A DNA stretch of 64,000 nt from Janthinobacterium sp. SUN073 (GTDB lineage Bacteria > Pseudomonadota > Gammaproteobacteria > Burkholderiales > Burkholderiaceae_D), in assembly GCF_030397665.1 (NCBI RefSeq), contig NZ_JAPUBT010000013.1:1-64000 (forward strand). Direction: 5' to 3'. The first letter of the stretch is position 1, and each line of letters begins with the position of its first letter. Below, piece by piece: positions 54,013-62,029 of the stretch. Under the pieces are notes generated by a model. That model did not search any database. It saw only the letters and a list, made by a program, of their open reading frames with translations, and was not told the origin of the DNA. The translations under genes were made by a program, and so were the position numbers.

Positions 54013-56142
54013 ATGACCCGTCCAACAATGCTCGTCATCGCCGCCAGCCTGATGCTGGCGCCAGCCGCCGTCGCTTTTGCCGCTACCGCGGCCTTGCCCG
54101 CCTCGAACCCGTTTGCGCAAGCGAGCAGCCTGCCATTCAACTATCCGCCGTTCGACAAGGTACAGGACGCCGACTACGCGCCCGCCTTTGCGGCCGGCAT
54201 GGCCGCCAACCTGGCGGAAATCAACGCGATTGCGAATAACAAGAAGCCAGCCACATTCGACAACACCATCGTCGCCATGGAACGTTCGGGCCAGCTGCTG
54301 AGCCGCGTGCGCACCGTGTTTTCCGTGATGTCCGGCTCGAACACGAATGACACGATCCAGGGCCTGGAACGCGAACTGGCGCCGAAAATGGCGGCCCACA
54401 GCGACGCGGTCATGCTCAACGACAAGTTGTTCAAGCGCATCGACACCCTGTACGCCAAGCGCGACAAGCTGGGCCTCGATGCCGAATCGAAACGCCTGCT
54501 GGAACGCTATCACACGGATTTTGTACGCGCGGGCGCCAAGCTGTCGGCGGCTGACAAGCAAAAGCTGCGCGCCTACAACGGCCAGCTGGCGGCCCTGTCG
54601 ACCAAGTTCGCGCAAAATGTGCTGAAAGAATTGAACGCCTCGGCTGTCGTCGTCGATACGCGCGAAGAACTCGACGGCCTGTCACCGGCCGCCATCGAAG
54701 TGGCTGCCGGCCTGGCCAAGAAGCGCGGCCTCGATGGCAAATACGTGATCGCCCTCGTCAACACGACGGGCCAGGCGCCGCTGTCGCTGCTGACCAACCG
54801 CGCCGTGCGCGAACGCATCATGGCCGCTTCGCAAGCGCGCGGCAGCCGTGGCGGCGAGTTTGACAATACCGCCGAAGTGCTGGAACTGGCGAAACTGCGC
54901 GCCGAACGTGCCGCGCTGATGGGCTACCCGAACTATGCTGCGTATTCGCTGGAAGACCAGACGGCGCACGACACCACTGCCGTAAACGCCCTGCTGGGCG
55001 AGCTGGCAAAACCGGCCGTCGTCAATGCGCGGCGCGAAGCGGACGATATCCAGAAGGTCATCGATGCAGGCAAAGGCGGCTTCAAGGTGGGCGCCGCCGA
55101 CTGGGCTTTCTATAGCGACAAGGTACGCGCCGAACGCTACAACTTTGATGAGACCCAATTAAAACCGTACTTTGAAATGCACAGCGTGTTGACCAAGGGC
55201 GTGTTCTTTGCCGCTGGCAAGTTGTATGGCCTCACTTTCAAGCAGCGCACCGACTTGCCCGTCTACACGTCCGACATGCTGGTGTACGACGTCTTCAATG
55301 AAGACGGCACGCAACTGGCCATTTTCACGCTGGACCCTTACGCGCGCAGCAACAAGCGCGGCGGTGCCTGGGCGAATGCCTACGTGGGCCAGTCGAGTTT
55401 GCTGAATCGCAAGCCGGTGATTGCGAATAACCTCAACATTCCGAAGCCGGAAGCGGGCCAGCCGACCCTGATGACGTTTGACGAAGTCAACACCATGTTC
55501 CACGAATTCGGCCATGCGTTGCACGGCATGTTTTCGAACGTGAAATACCCACGCTTTGCCGGCACCAGCGTGCCGCGCGACTTCGTCGAATACCCGTCGC
55601 AAGTCAATGAAATGTGGGCGCTGTGGCCGGAAGTGCTGCAAAACTACGCCAAGCACTACCAGACGGGCGCGGCCATCCCGGCCGAGCTGCTGGCCAAAGT
55701 GACGGCGGCCGACAATTTCAACCAGGGCTATAAAACCACGGAATACCTGGCATCGGCCCTGCTGGACCAGCGCTGGCATCAGCTGACCCCGGCACAGATC
55801 CCCACCGACGTGCTGGCGTTTGAAAAAACCGCCTTGACGGAGGCGGGTGTCGATTTCGCCCCGGCGCCGCCACGCTACCGCACCACGTATTTCTCGCACG
55901 CATTCGCGGGCGGCTACTCGGCCGGCTATTACGCCTACCTGTGGTCGGAAAAGCTCGATGCCGACACGGTCGAGTGGTTCAAGGAAAACGGCGGTTTGAC
56001 GCGCAAGAACGGCGACTGGTTCAGAGCCAAGTTGCTGTCGCGCGGCGGCAGCGCCGATGCGCTCGACATCTACCGCAACTTCCGCGGCCGCGATGCGAAG
56101 ATCGAGCCGCTGCTGCAACGCCGTGGCCTGAACGGTAAATAA
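54013..56142 (+). CDS. M3-family metallopeptidase (Dcp-like), copy 1
   Basis: 709 residues. The signal peptide (MTRPTMLVIAASLMLAPAAV, AFA) predicts periplasmic export. The zinc site is FHEFGHALHGMFSNVKYPRF (HExxH, near residue 497), with the downstream conserved SQVNEMWALWPEVLQNYAKH and HAFAGGYSAGYYAYLWSEKL. M3A enzymes of the Dcp/OpdA group degrade oligopeptides, Dcp as a dipeptidyl carboxypeptidase. It is followed 238 bp later by a paralogue with highly similar sequence and leader. Confidence 0.94.
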   Translation: MTRPTMLVIAASLMLAPAAVAFAATAALPASNPFAQASSLPFNYPPFDKVQDADYAPAFAAGMAANLAEINAIANNKKPATFDNTIVAMERSGQLLSRVRTVFSVMSGSNTNDTIQGLERELAPKMAAHSDAVMLNDKLFKRIDTLYAKRDKLGLDAESKRLLERYHTDFVRAGAKLSAADKQKLRAYNGQLAALSTKFAQNVLKELNASAVVVDTREELDGLSPAAIEVAAGLAKKRGLDGKYVIALVNTTGQAPLSLLTNRAVRERIMAASQARGSRGGEFDNTAEVLELAKLRAERAALMGYPNYAAYSLEDQTAHDTTAVNALLGELAKPAVVNARREADDIQKVIDAGKGGFKVGAADWAFYSDKVRAERYNFDETQLKPYFEMHSVLTKGVFFAAGKLYGLTFKQRTDLPVYTSDMLVYDVFNEDGTQLAIFTLDPYARSNKRGGAWANAYVGQSSLLNRKPVIANNLNIPKPEAGQPTLMTFDEVNTMFHEFGHALHGMFSNVKYPRFAGTSVPRDFVEYPSQVNEMWALWPEVLQNYAKHYQTGAAIPAELLAKVTAADNFNQGYKTTEYLASALLDQRWHQLTPAQIPTDVLAFEKTALTEAGVDFAPAPPRYRTTYFSHAFAGGYSAGYYAYLWSEKLDADTVEWFKENGGLTRKNGDWFRAKLLSRGGSADALDIYRNFRGRDAKIEPLLQRRGLNGK

Positions 56143-56187
56143 GTCGGCAAGTAACAGGGTGATTCCGGCCTCAAGGCCGGATCAATG

Positions 56188-56226
56188 AAAAAATGGCTGC
56201 CAAGCAATTGGCGGCCATTTTTATTT
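56188..56226 (+). terminator. rho-independent terminator between the two M3 genes
   Basis: AAAAATGGCTGCCAA pairs with TTGGCGGCCATTTTT around a GCAA loop (one G-T pair), followed by ATTT. A smaller hairpin CCGGCC-TCAA-GGCCGG (56165-56180) precedes it. The second gene therefore needs its own promoter. Confidence 0.8.
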
Positions 56227-56336
56227 GGCGATGTTGGTTGTAAACCGTGGTAAACCGCGCAGTTGGCGTGCTGCACCACAGGATAGCCCATGTTGGATGA
56301 CGCCTGTGTGACAGGCTGCTATGATCTGCCACTGGC

Positions 56337-56353
56337 CCGCGACGCGATCGCGG
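56337..56353 (+). promoter_or_regulatory. leader hairpin of the second M3 peptidase gene
   Basis: CCGCGA-CGCGA-TCGCGG, 44 bp before the ATG. The stem is identical to that of the first M3 leader while three of the five loop bases are shared, so the stem is the better conserved part. Confidence 0.5.
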
Positions 56354-56380
56354 TTCTTCCCGCGCTTCCTGAAAGATGTC

Positions 56381-58522
56381 ATGATCCGTCCACAACTGCT
56401 CGTCATCGCCGCCAGCGTCATGCTGGCCCACGCCGCTCCTTCCGCCCTGGCCGCCGCCGCACCCGCCGCCGCCATCAGCGCCCAGAATCCCCTGTTGAAA
56501 GTCAGCCCGCTGCCATTTCAGATGCCGCAGTTCGGCCTGATCAAGGATGCTCACTACGCGCCGGCGTTTGCCGAAGGCATGAAACGCCAGTTGGCCGAAG
56601 TCAATGCGATTGCCAGCAACCGCCAGGCGCCCACGTTCGAGAACACCATCGTCGCGCTGGAGCGCACGGGACAGCTGCTGCACCGCGTGCATAGCATCTT
56701 CAGCAACATGACCTCGACCAATACCAATGCCGTGCTGGAAGCGGTGGAAGTGGACGTGTCGCCGAAACTGGCTGCGCACGGCGACGCCATCACCCTGAAT
56801 CCGAAACTGTTCACCCGCATCGACACCCTGTACGCCAAGCGCGACAAGCTGGGCCTCGATGCCGAATCCTTGCGCTTGCTGGAACGCTATCACACGGATT
56901 TCGTGCGCGCCGGCGCCAAGCTGTCCGATGCGGACAAGGAAAAACTGAAAGCCTATAACGCCGAACAGGCGGGCCTGGAAACGGCCTTCGCGCAAAACGT
57001 GCTGAAGGAAACGAATGCCAAGAGCATCGTCGTCGACACGCGTCTTGAACTGGCCGGCATGACGGACAGCGATATTGATACGGCCGCCGCAGCCGCCAAG
57101 GAACGCGGCTTGAACGGCAAGTTCGTCATTGCCCTGGTCAATACCAGCGGCCAGCCGCCGCTGGCGGTATTGACGGATCGCAAGACGCGTCAGCGCCTGA
57201 TGGATGCGTCGCTGAACCGGGGCAGCCAGGGCGGCGAGTTCGACAACCGCGCCATCGTGCTGAAGCTGGCCAAATTGCGCGCCGAACGGGCCAGCTTGCT
57301 CGGTTACGCCAATTACGCCGCGTATTCGCTGGAAGACCAGACGGCGAAGACCACGACGGCCGTCAACACCTTGCTGTCGGAACTGGCGAAACCGGCCGTC
57401 GCCAATGCGCGCCGCGAAGCGGCCGACCTGCAGCAAATCGTCGATGCCGAGAAGGGCGGTTTCCAGGTGGCAGCAGCCGACTGGGCCATCTACACGGACA
57501 AGCTGCGCAAGCAGCGTTTTAATTTCGATGAAAACGAACTGAAACCGTACCTGGAACTCAACAGCGTGCTGAACAACGGTGTCTTCTTTGCCGCGAACAA
57601 GTTGTATGGCATCAGCTTCAAAGAACGCAAGGACTTGCCGGTGTACAACCCGGACGTGCGCGTGTATGACGTGCTCGATGCCAACGGCAAGCCGCTGGCC
57701 CTGTTCATCGCCGACTTCTATGCGCGCGGCAACAAGCATGGCGGCGCGTGGATGAATGAATACGTGTCGCAGTCAATGTTGATGGGCACGCATCCCGTCG
57801 TCGCCAACCAGTTGAATATTCCGAAGCCACCGGCCGGCCAGCCGACGCTCTTGACCTTCGATGAAGTGACGACCATGTTCCACGAATTCGGCCATGCGCT
57901 GCACGGCATGTTTTCGAACGTGAAATACCCGCGCTTTGCCGGCACCAGCGTGCCGAGCGACTTCGTCGAATATCCGTCGCAAGTCAATGAAATGTGGGCC
58001 GTCTGGCCGGAAGTGCTGCAAAACTACGCCAAGCACTACCAGAGCGGCGCGGCCATGCCGCAGGAACTGCTCGACAAGGTCACGGCGGCGAAGAAATTCA
58101 ACCAGGGCTTCATGACCACGGAATACCTGTCGGCGGCCCTGCTGGACCAGCGCTGGCACCAGCTGGCGCCGGGCCAGATCCCGACGGACGTGCTGGCCTT
58201 TGAAGCGGCATCGTTGAAAGACGCTGGTGTCGACTACGCGCCCGTGCCGCCGCGCTACCGCACCAGCTACTTCTCGCACAGCTTCTCGGGCGGCTACTCG
58301 GCGGCATACTATGCCTACCTGTGGTCGGAAAAGCTGGACGCGGAATCGGTCAACTGGTTCAAGGAAAACGGCGGCCTGACGCGCAAGAATGGCGACTGGT
58401 TCCGCAGCAAATTGCTGTCGCGCGGCGGCAGCGTCGATGCGCTGCAACTGTTCCGTGACTTCCGTGGCCGCGACGCCACCGTGGAACCGCTGCTGGAACG
58501 CCGCGGCTTGAACGCGCAGTAA
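56381..58522 (+). CDS. M3-family metallopeptidase (Dcp-like), copy 2
   Basis: 713 residues, collinear with copy 1 over the whole length. Signal peptide MIRPQLLVIAASVMLAHAAP, SALA. The zinc motif is FHEFGHALHGMFSNVKYPRF (near 501). Long blocks are identical to copy 1 (for example DTLYAKRDKLGLDAES and GTSVP-x-DFVEYPSQVNEMW), while the N-terminal 60 residues and the substrate side diverge more. Both copies keep all catalytic residues, so both are probably active and may differ in specificity or expression. Confidence 0.94.
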   Translation: MIRPQLLVIAASVMLAHAAPSALAAAAPAAAISAQNPLLKVSPLPFQMPQFGLIKDAHYAPAFAEGMKRQLAEVNAIASNRQAPTFENTIVALERTGQLLHRVHSIFSNMTSTNTNAVLEAVEVDVSPKLAAHGDAITLNPKLFTRIDTLYAKRDKLGLDAESLRLLERYHTDFVRAGAKLSDADKEKLKAYNAEQAGLETAFAQNVLKETNAKSIVVDTRLELAGMTDSDIDTAAAAAKERGLNGKFVIALVNTSGQPPLAVLTDRKTRQRLMDASLNRGSQGGEFDNRAIVLKLAKLRAERASLLGYANYAAYSLEDQTAKTTTAVNTLLSELAKPAVANARREAADLQQIVDAEKGGFQVAAADWAIYTDKLRKQRFNFDENELKPYLELNSVLNNGVFFAANKLYGISFKERKDLPVYNPDVRVYDVLDANGKPLALFIADFYARGNKHGGAWMNEYVSQSMLMGTHPVVANQLNIPKPPAGQPTLLTFDEVTTMFHEFGHALHGMFSNVKYPRFAGTSVPSDFVEYPSQVNEMWAVWPEVLQNYAKHYQSGAAMPQELLDKVTAAKKFNQGFMTTEYLSAALLDQRWHQLAPGQIPTDVLAFEAASLKDAGVDYAPVPPRYRTSYFSHSFSGGYSAAYYAYLWSEKLDAESVNWFKENGGLTRKNGDWFRSKLLSRGGSVDALQLFRDFRGRDATVEPLLERRGLNAQ

Positions 58523-58537
58523 AAAAGTGCGTGCGCC

Positions 58538-59416
58538 TCAATGATTCCAGAATTCATTGAGGTCATCCTGATACTCCGAATCAGGATAGAGCGGCTGGCG
58601 CGGCGGGCGTTCGGGCATGGGATAGCCGTGCTTGCGCGTCCAGGCGCGCAGGTCGGCAATCACGCCGGGCCGTTCGCCGCCCGGGCATTCGTGCAGGCAT
58701 AGCCACTGCTTGCCCTGCATGCCGATGACGGGTTTGGGCGGGTCTTCAAAGCGCGACCAGCCCACCAGCTCGCCAATGAAGTTGCCGCGCTTGCTGTAGG
58801 TGGTGACGTCGATATACGGTTGCCCGGGGTCGTACAGCTGGGCGGTCCATTCGCGGCAGCCGACATGGCCGCTAGGGTCGTCCTTTTTCCAGTTAATCTC
58901 ATAGCGAAAGGCATCGAGAGTGCTACAGACGGCAGGTGAAAAGGATGAGGCGCCGGGAATGCCCTGATCCCAATTTGCAATCTTGTAAGGCTTCTCATAC
59001 GGTTCGTTGTTGCGGGTAAGGACGAGGCTGCGGATGAGCGATATCTTGCCGGTATATTGCGACAATACAGGATCGTTGTTTATAACGCGGCCATTGCGAT
59101 CAAACGAGATCAGCACGGTGGCAGTATGCGCGGTCTTCGAAGTGATAACTTGCGTCGATTGCGTAAAGAGCTCTTTGGCGTTCAGGTAAACATAGGGTTC
59201 TGATTGTTTACCGTCCAAGGCATTACGTTTTTTTGCAAATTGAATACTCCGCCTCATGTAATTTTGCGCATCCATGAACAAGACATAGCGGATTTCCCAG
59301 CGGTTATCGAGCCACTCTCTGGAAGGATCACGTTTTTTTTCCGGGGATGCTGCGTGAGTGGCGCTGGCCCCGAAGATCAGTGTTGCAAGCACGCGGAAAA
59401 AGAAAGTGACTTTCAT
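58538..59416 (-). CDS. secreted hypothetical protein, predicted immunity protein of a T6SS effector
   Basis: 292 residues. A Sec signal peptide (MKVTFFFRVLATLIFGASAT, HAA) sends it to the periplasm. The mature part has four well-separated cysteines (AVCSTL, VGCREW, WLCLHEC), which suggests disulfides, and no domain I recognise. Its ATG overlaps the stop of the upstream metallopeptidase-like gene by 4 bp (ATGA). Being last in a PAAR-effector cassette and periplasmic, it is best explained as the immunity protein guarding the cell's own peptidoglycan. This is inference from context. Confidence 0.7.
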   Translation of the reverse strand: MKVTFFFRVLATLIFGASATHAASPEKKRDPSREWLDNRWEIRYVLFMDAQNYMRRSIQFAKKRNALDGKQSEPYVYLNAKELFTQSTQVITSKTAHTATVLISFDRNGRVINNDPVLSQYTGKISLIRSLVLTRNNEPYEKPYKIANWDQGIPGASSFSPAVCSTLDAFRYEINWKKDDPSGHVGCREWTAQLYDPGQPYIDVTTYSKRGNFIGELVGWSRFEDPPKPVIGMQGKQWLCLHECPGGERPGVIADLRAWTRKHGYPMPERPPRQPLYPDSEYQDDLNEFWNH

Positions 59417-60684
59417 AAAATATTAGGCTCTTTCACAGTGATGTGCAGATGATGGGAGTGTATTTTCTCGTTGCCGTTGCGCTGCTCGTTTGCTACCGGG
59501 GGGGGTAGGTCGCCAGTATCTGGCTCCATGTACCATGGATCGAAAATCTGTGATACCAAAGTGTGCTTGCCCAGTCGACTACGCAATACATTCATCAAGA
59601 CTGGTTCGCTTTCATTCCTTGCCTTATTCCATTGATCTTTCGCTTCATCTCTTCTACCAATTTTCTGCTCCCTTTCGCTTTGTGTTTGTGCAGTACCATT
59701 GTTATTCAAATTTACTTGTTTGCTCGCTTCCATATACTCTTCATAACGCTGCTTTTCCTGCGTAGTGACATTCGGATTCCTGCCCCCCGCGCCAGTCAGT
59801 CCGACGCGGTTGATGTGCACTGTTTGACTGGCGTTGGCGATGTAGACGATATCGAGCCCCAGGCCGGCGCGGTGGGCGATCGAACCGAGCATGGGCCGCC
59901 AGCACGAGGTCACATGCACTTCGGTGACGCCGGCCTTGTACGCTTCGCTCAGCAGGGCGGCGAAGGCGGCCGGGTGGGTGCGCGGCAGCACGTCCTTGAG
60001 CAGGGAGTAGTAGGTGATGTTGGCGCGTGCATTCTCGGAATCGGCGAAGGCGACGCGCAAGGCATGCGCCAGCGCCACGTCGCTGGCGGGAAACTGGACC
60101 AGCAGTTGCGCGGCGGGCAGGCCGCTGTAGATGGCGCGCACGGCGACGCGCACGGGGGGCGGGGTTTCTGGCGGCAGGATGGCGTCGGCTTGCGCCGCCG
60201 TATACAGATGCGAAATCTGCATCCAGATGTCACCCGTCAGCAGGGCCTTGTAGCAATCGACGGCGCGCTCGCCGGGCTGGTCCGCCTGGCGCGTGACCGA
60301 GGTGCCCACCTCGGCGCGCGCATGGCTGATGCGGCCTTGCTTTTCCGTGATGACGACCTCGACGTCATGCTCGCCCACTTGCAGCGCATACACGGGTTCA
60401 CGCCGGAAATCGGGGTGCACATCGCTGTTGAGAAACAAGGCGACGCGCGCGCCCGGTGCCACCAGCAACTCGATGCTGCGCTTGCTGCCGCTCAGCTTGC
60501 GCAGATTGGGGGCGGCTTCCTGTACCTTGCCATCGATCGATACGCGATACGGCAGCGCCAGGTCGCGTTTCGTCGCGCTCGTATCGAAGACGTAGCGCAC
60601 CTTGCGCCGGGCGCTGACATTGACCGTCGTCAGCGAAGTGCTTGCCGTCAGCGTGCCTGTCGCGGCAGGCGCTGCTTCAGTCAT
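59413..60684 (-). CDS. predicted LAS-type peptidoglycan metallopeptidase, T6SS effector candidate
   Basis: 423 residues. No signal peptide. The N-terminal part (about 20-125) is beta-rich and unassigned. Residues 255-282 hold VHVTSCWRP, then SIAHRAGLGLDIVYI; near the C-terminus lies IHSHHLHITV (408-417). The pattern H271-x6-D278 with H412-x-H414, plus H409, is the zinc site layout of LAS peptidases (MepA, VanX/VanY, family M15), which cut peptidoglycan peptides. A charged, Gln/Asn-rich insert (about 305-360) separates the two motifs. The start overlaps the PAAR gene by 8 bp. The PAAR partner and periplasmic neighbour suggest delivery by a type VI secretion system into the periplasm of rivals. 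Confidence 0.75.
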   Translation of the reverse strand: MTEAAPAATGTLTASTSLTTVNVSARRKVRYVFDTSATKRDLALPYRVSIDGKVQEAAPNLRKLSGSKRSIELLVAPGARVALFLNSDVHPDFRREPVYALQVGEHDVEVVITEKQGRISHARAEVGTSVTRQADQPGERAVDCYKALLTGDIWMQISHLYTAAQADAILPPETPPPVRVAVRAIYSGLPAAQLLVQFPASDVALAHALRVAFADSENARANITYYSLLKDVLPRTHPAAFAALLSEAYKAGVTEVHVTSCWRPMLGSIAHRAGLGLDIVYIANASQTVHINRVGLTGAGGRNPNVTTQEKQRYEEYMEASKQVNLNNNGTAQTQSEREQKIGRRDEAKDQWNKARNESEPVLMNVLRSRLGKHTLVSQIFDPWYMEPDTGDLPPPVANEQRNGNEKIHSHHLHITVKEPNIL

Positions 60685-61216
60685 GCTCGCCGCCAGGCTC
60701 CGTCGCCGGTGTCTGTGCGCTGGTTTCCCAGAATAACTGGACGCTGGCCGGGTCGTGGCCGCTGACCGTCTCGGTGCGGCCGTCGCTGTCGGTCACGCCG
60801 CGTACCGTGCGTCCATCGGGCAACAGCATGCGGTACGGCAGGCCCGCCACCGGTGCGCCCGACTCTTCATCGAGCGCGCGGAAGGCCGCGCTGTAGTTGC
60901 CAGCGGCGGCAGCGGGCGCCAGGGTAGCCATTGCCGGCGCTGCCGCCGGCGCATCGTCGATCTGCATCGTATGCTGGGTCGCCATCAGCTTGGCGCCGCA
61001 TGCCGTGCGCATGCCATCCACGGCGGTGCCGATGCCGGCATACGTATGAAAATCCAGGCCTTCGGCGATAGGAAAGTTGCCCTTGCATTTAGGGCAGAAG
61101 GTCATGTGACCCCGCTGCGCCACTTGGCGCCCGTTGGTGGTCACGTTGGCATTGCCTTCCAGTACTTTACCGCCGTGGCTGGTGGGATCGCCCTTGCAGA
61201 TGACTGCGCGCATCAT
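60677..61216 (-). CDS. PAAR-domain protein with C-terminal beta extension
   Basis: 179 residues. The N-terminal PAAR domain (MMRAVICKGDPTSHGGKVLE, then NVTTNGRQVAQRGHMTFCPK, and GMRTACGAKLMATQHTMQ) forms the sharpened tip that caps the VgrG spike of type VI secretion systems. After an Ala/Pro linker, the last 60 residues (YSAAFRALDEESGAPVAGLP, GRTVRGVTDSDGRTETV) look like a transthyretin-type beta domain that could hold the cargo. The ATG at 61216 has AGGAG 6 bp upstream. It is the first gene of the cassette. No tss core genes are in the window. Confidence 0.9.
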   Translation of the reverse strand: MMRAVICKGDPTSHGGKVLEGNANVTTNGRQVAQRGHMTFCPKCKGNFPIAEGLDFHTYAGIGTAVDGMRTACGAKLMATQHTMQIDDAPAAAPAMATLAPAAAAGNYSAAFRALDEESGAPVAGLPYRMLLPDGRTVRGVTDSDGRTETVSGHDPASVQLFWETSAQTPATEPGGEHD

Positions 61217-61366
61217 TTGCTTCTCCTGCAGAAACAAAAGTTTCAATGTAACGGGCTGGGAAATTGGCAAGCTGATCTGGCGCAAGTGAGTGCCTTGCGG
61301 GAGCGGATGGGCAAGAGGATTTATGGCAGAATCGTGCCTGCCAACTTTTACGAGTAAGATAAAGCC

Positions 61367-61576
61367 ATGAGCAAGGAACTGCAGGGCCTCACGCTGGAAA
61401 CCATCCTGACGCGTCTACAATGCCACTACGGCTGGGATGGTCTGAGCAAGCACATCGATATCAATTGCTTTATCAGCGATCCCAGCATCAAGTCGAGCCT
61501 GAAGTTTTTGCGCAAGACCCCGTGGGCCAGGAGCAAGGTGGAACAATTGTTCCTGGACACGCAATTTACTGACTGA
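61367..61576 (+). CDS. VF530-family DNA-binding protein
   Basis: 69 residues. [20 protein letters not shown], then [20 protein letters not shown] and [12 protein letters not shown]. This is the whole VF530 (DUF2132) pattern, a small helical fold whose members are annotated as DNA-binding. It is followed 12 bp later by the DUF4404 gene. Confidence 0.9.
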   Translation: MSKELQGLTLETILTRLQCHYGWDGLSKHIDINCFISDPSIKSSLKFLRKTPWARSKVEQLFLDTQFTD

Positions 61577-61588
61577 CAGGAAAAAGAT

Positions 61589-61867
61589 ATGGATAGCAAA
61601 CTCAAGGAATCGCTGCAACAGCTGCAATCGACCATCGCATCTGGCGATCCTGTGGATGAAGAAACGCATGGTTTGCTGCAAAAGCTCAATGGTGATATTC
61701 AGCAACTGCTGGAAAAGCGCGCCGCGCAGGAACAGGACGAAGAGTCGACCACCTATGGCCTGGCCGAGCGCAGCCAGGAATTATCGGCCAAGTTCGCCGT
61801 CAAGCATCCGAAACTGGAGCCGGCGTTGCGGGAATTAGGTGAGATTTTAGCGAATATGGGGATCTGA
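61589..61867 (+). CDS. DUF4404-family protein
   Basis: 92 residues, mostly alpha-helical: LKESLQQLQSTIASGDPVDE, then GLLQKLNGDIQQLLEKRAAQ, then LAERSQELSAKFAVKHPKLE and a final ALRELGEILANMGI. The pattern fits DUF4404. Function unknown. Probably co-transcribed with the VF530 gene. Confidence 0.85.
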   Translation: MDSKLKESLQQLQSTIASGDPVDEETHGLLQKLNGDIQQLLEKRAAQEQDEESTTYGLAERSQELSAKFAVKHPKLEPALRELGEILANMGI

Positions 61868-61886
61868 TGTAACCCGGGGAAAAGCT

Positions 61887-61915
61887 GGGGTCAGACCCCT
61901 GAAGGGTCTGACCCC
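61887..61915. repeat. REP-like hairpin (GGGTCAGACCC family)
   Basis: GGGGTCAGACCC, loop CTGAA, GGGTCTGACCCC: a perfect 12-bp stem, 19 bp after the DUF4404 stop. There is no T-run. It shares the 8-bp core GGGTCAGA with the repeats flanking the RAYT transposase at 6.1 kb. Confidence 0.75.
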
Positions 61916-62014
61916 AAGGGCCACATTTCCCCAAGTGATTGAAAAATAAACGTTTTTCATACAAAAATCCAACAGTAAAAAACAGGCCGTCAGGTTGGAA
62001 ATGGCCAATTCCGG

Positions 62015-62020
62015 TACAAT
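62015..62020 (+). promoter_or_regulatory. candidate -10 element for ygiQ
   Basis: TACAAT ends 9 bp before the ATG. The -35 region is not convincing, and the resulting leader would be very short. Confidence 0.3.
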
Positions 62021-62029
62021 CCGTACCCT

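Noticed and set aside
59563..60765. 400-codon plus-strand frame opposite the predicted T6SS effector
   Set aside because: The minus-strand frame has PAAR linkage, coupled starts and a zinc motif; the opposite frame has no motif and an atypical composition.
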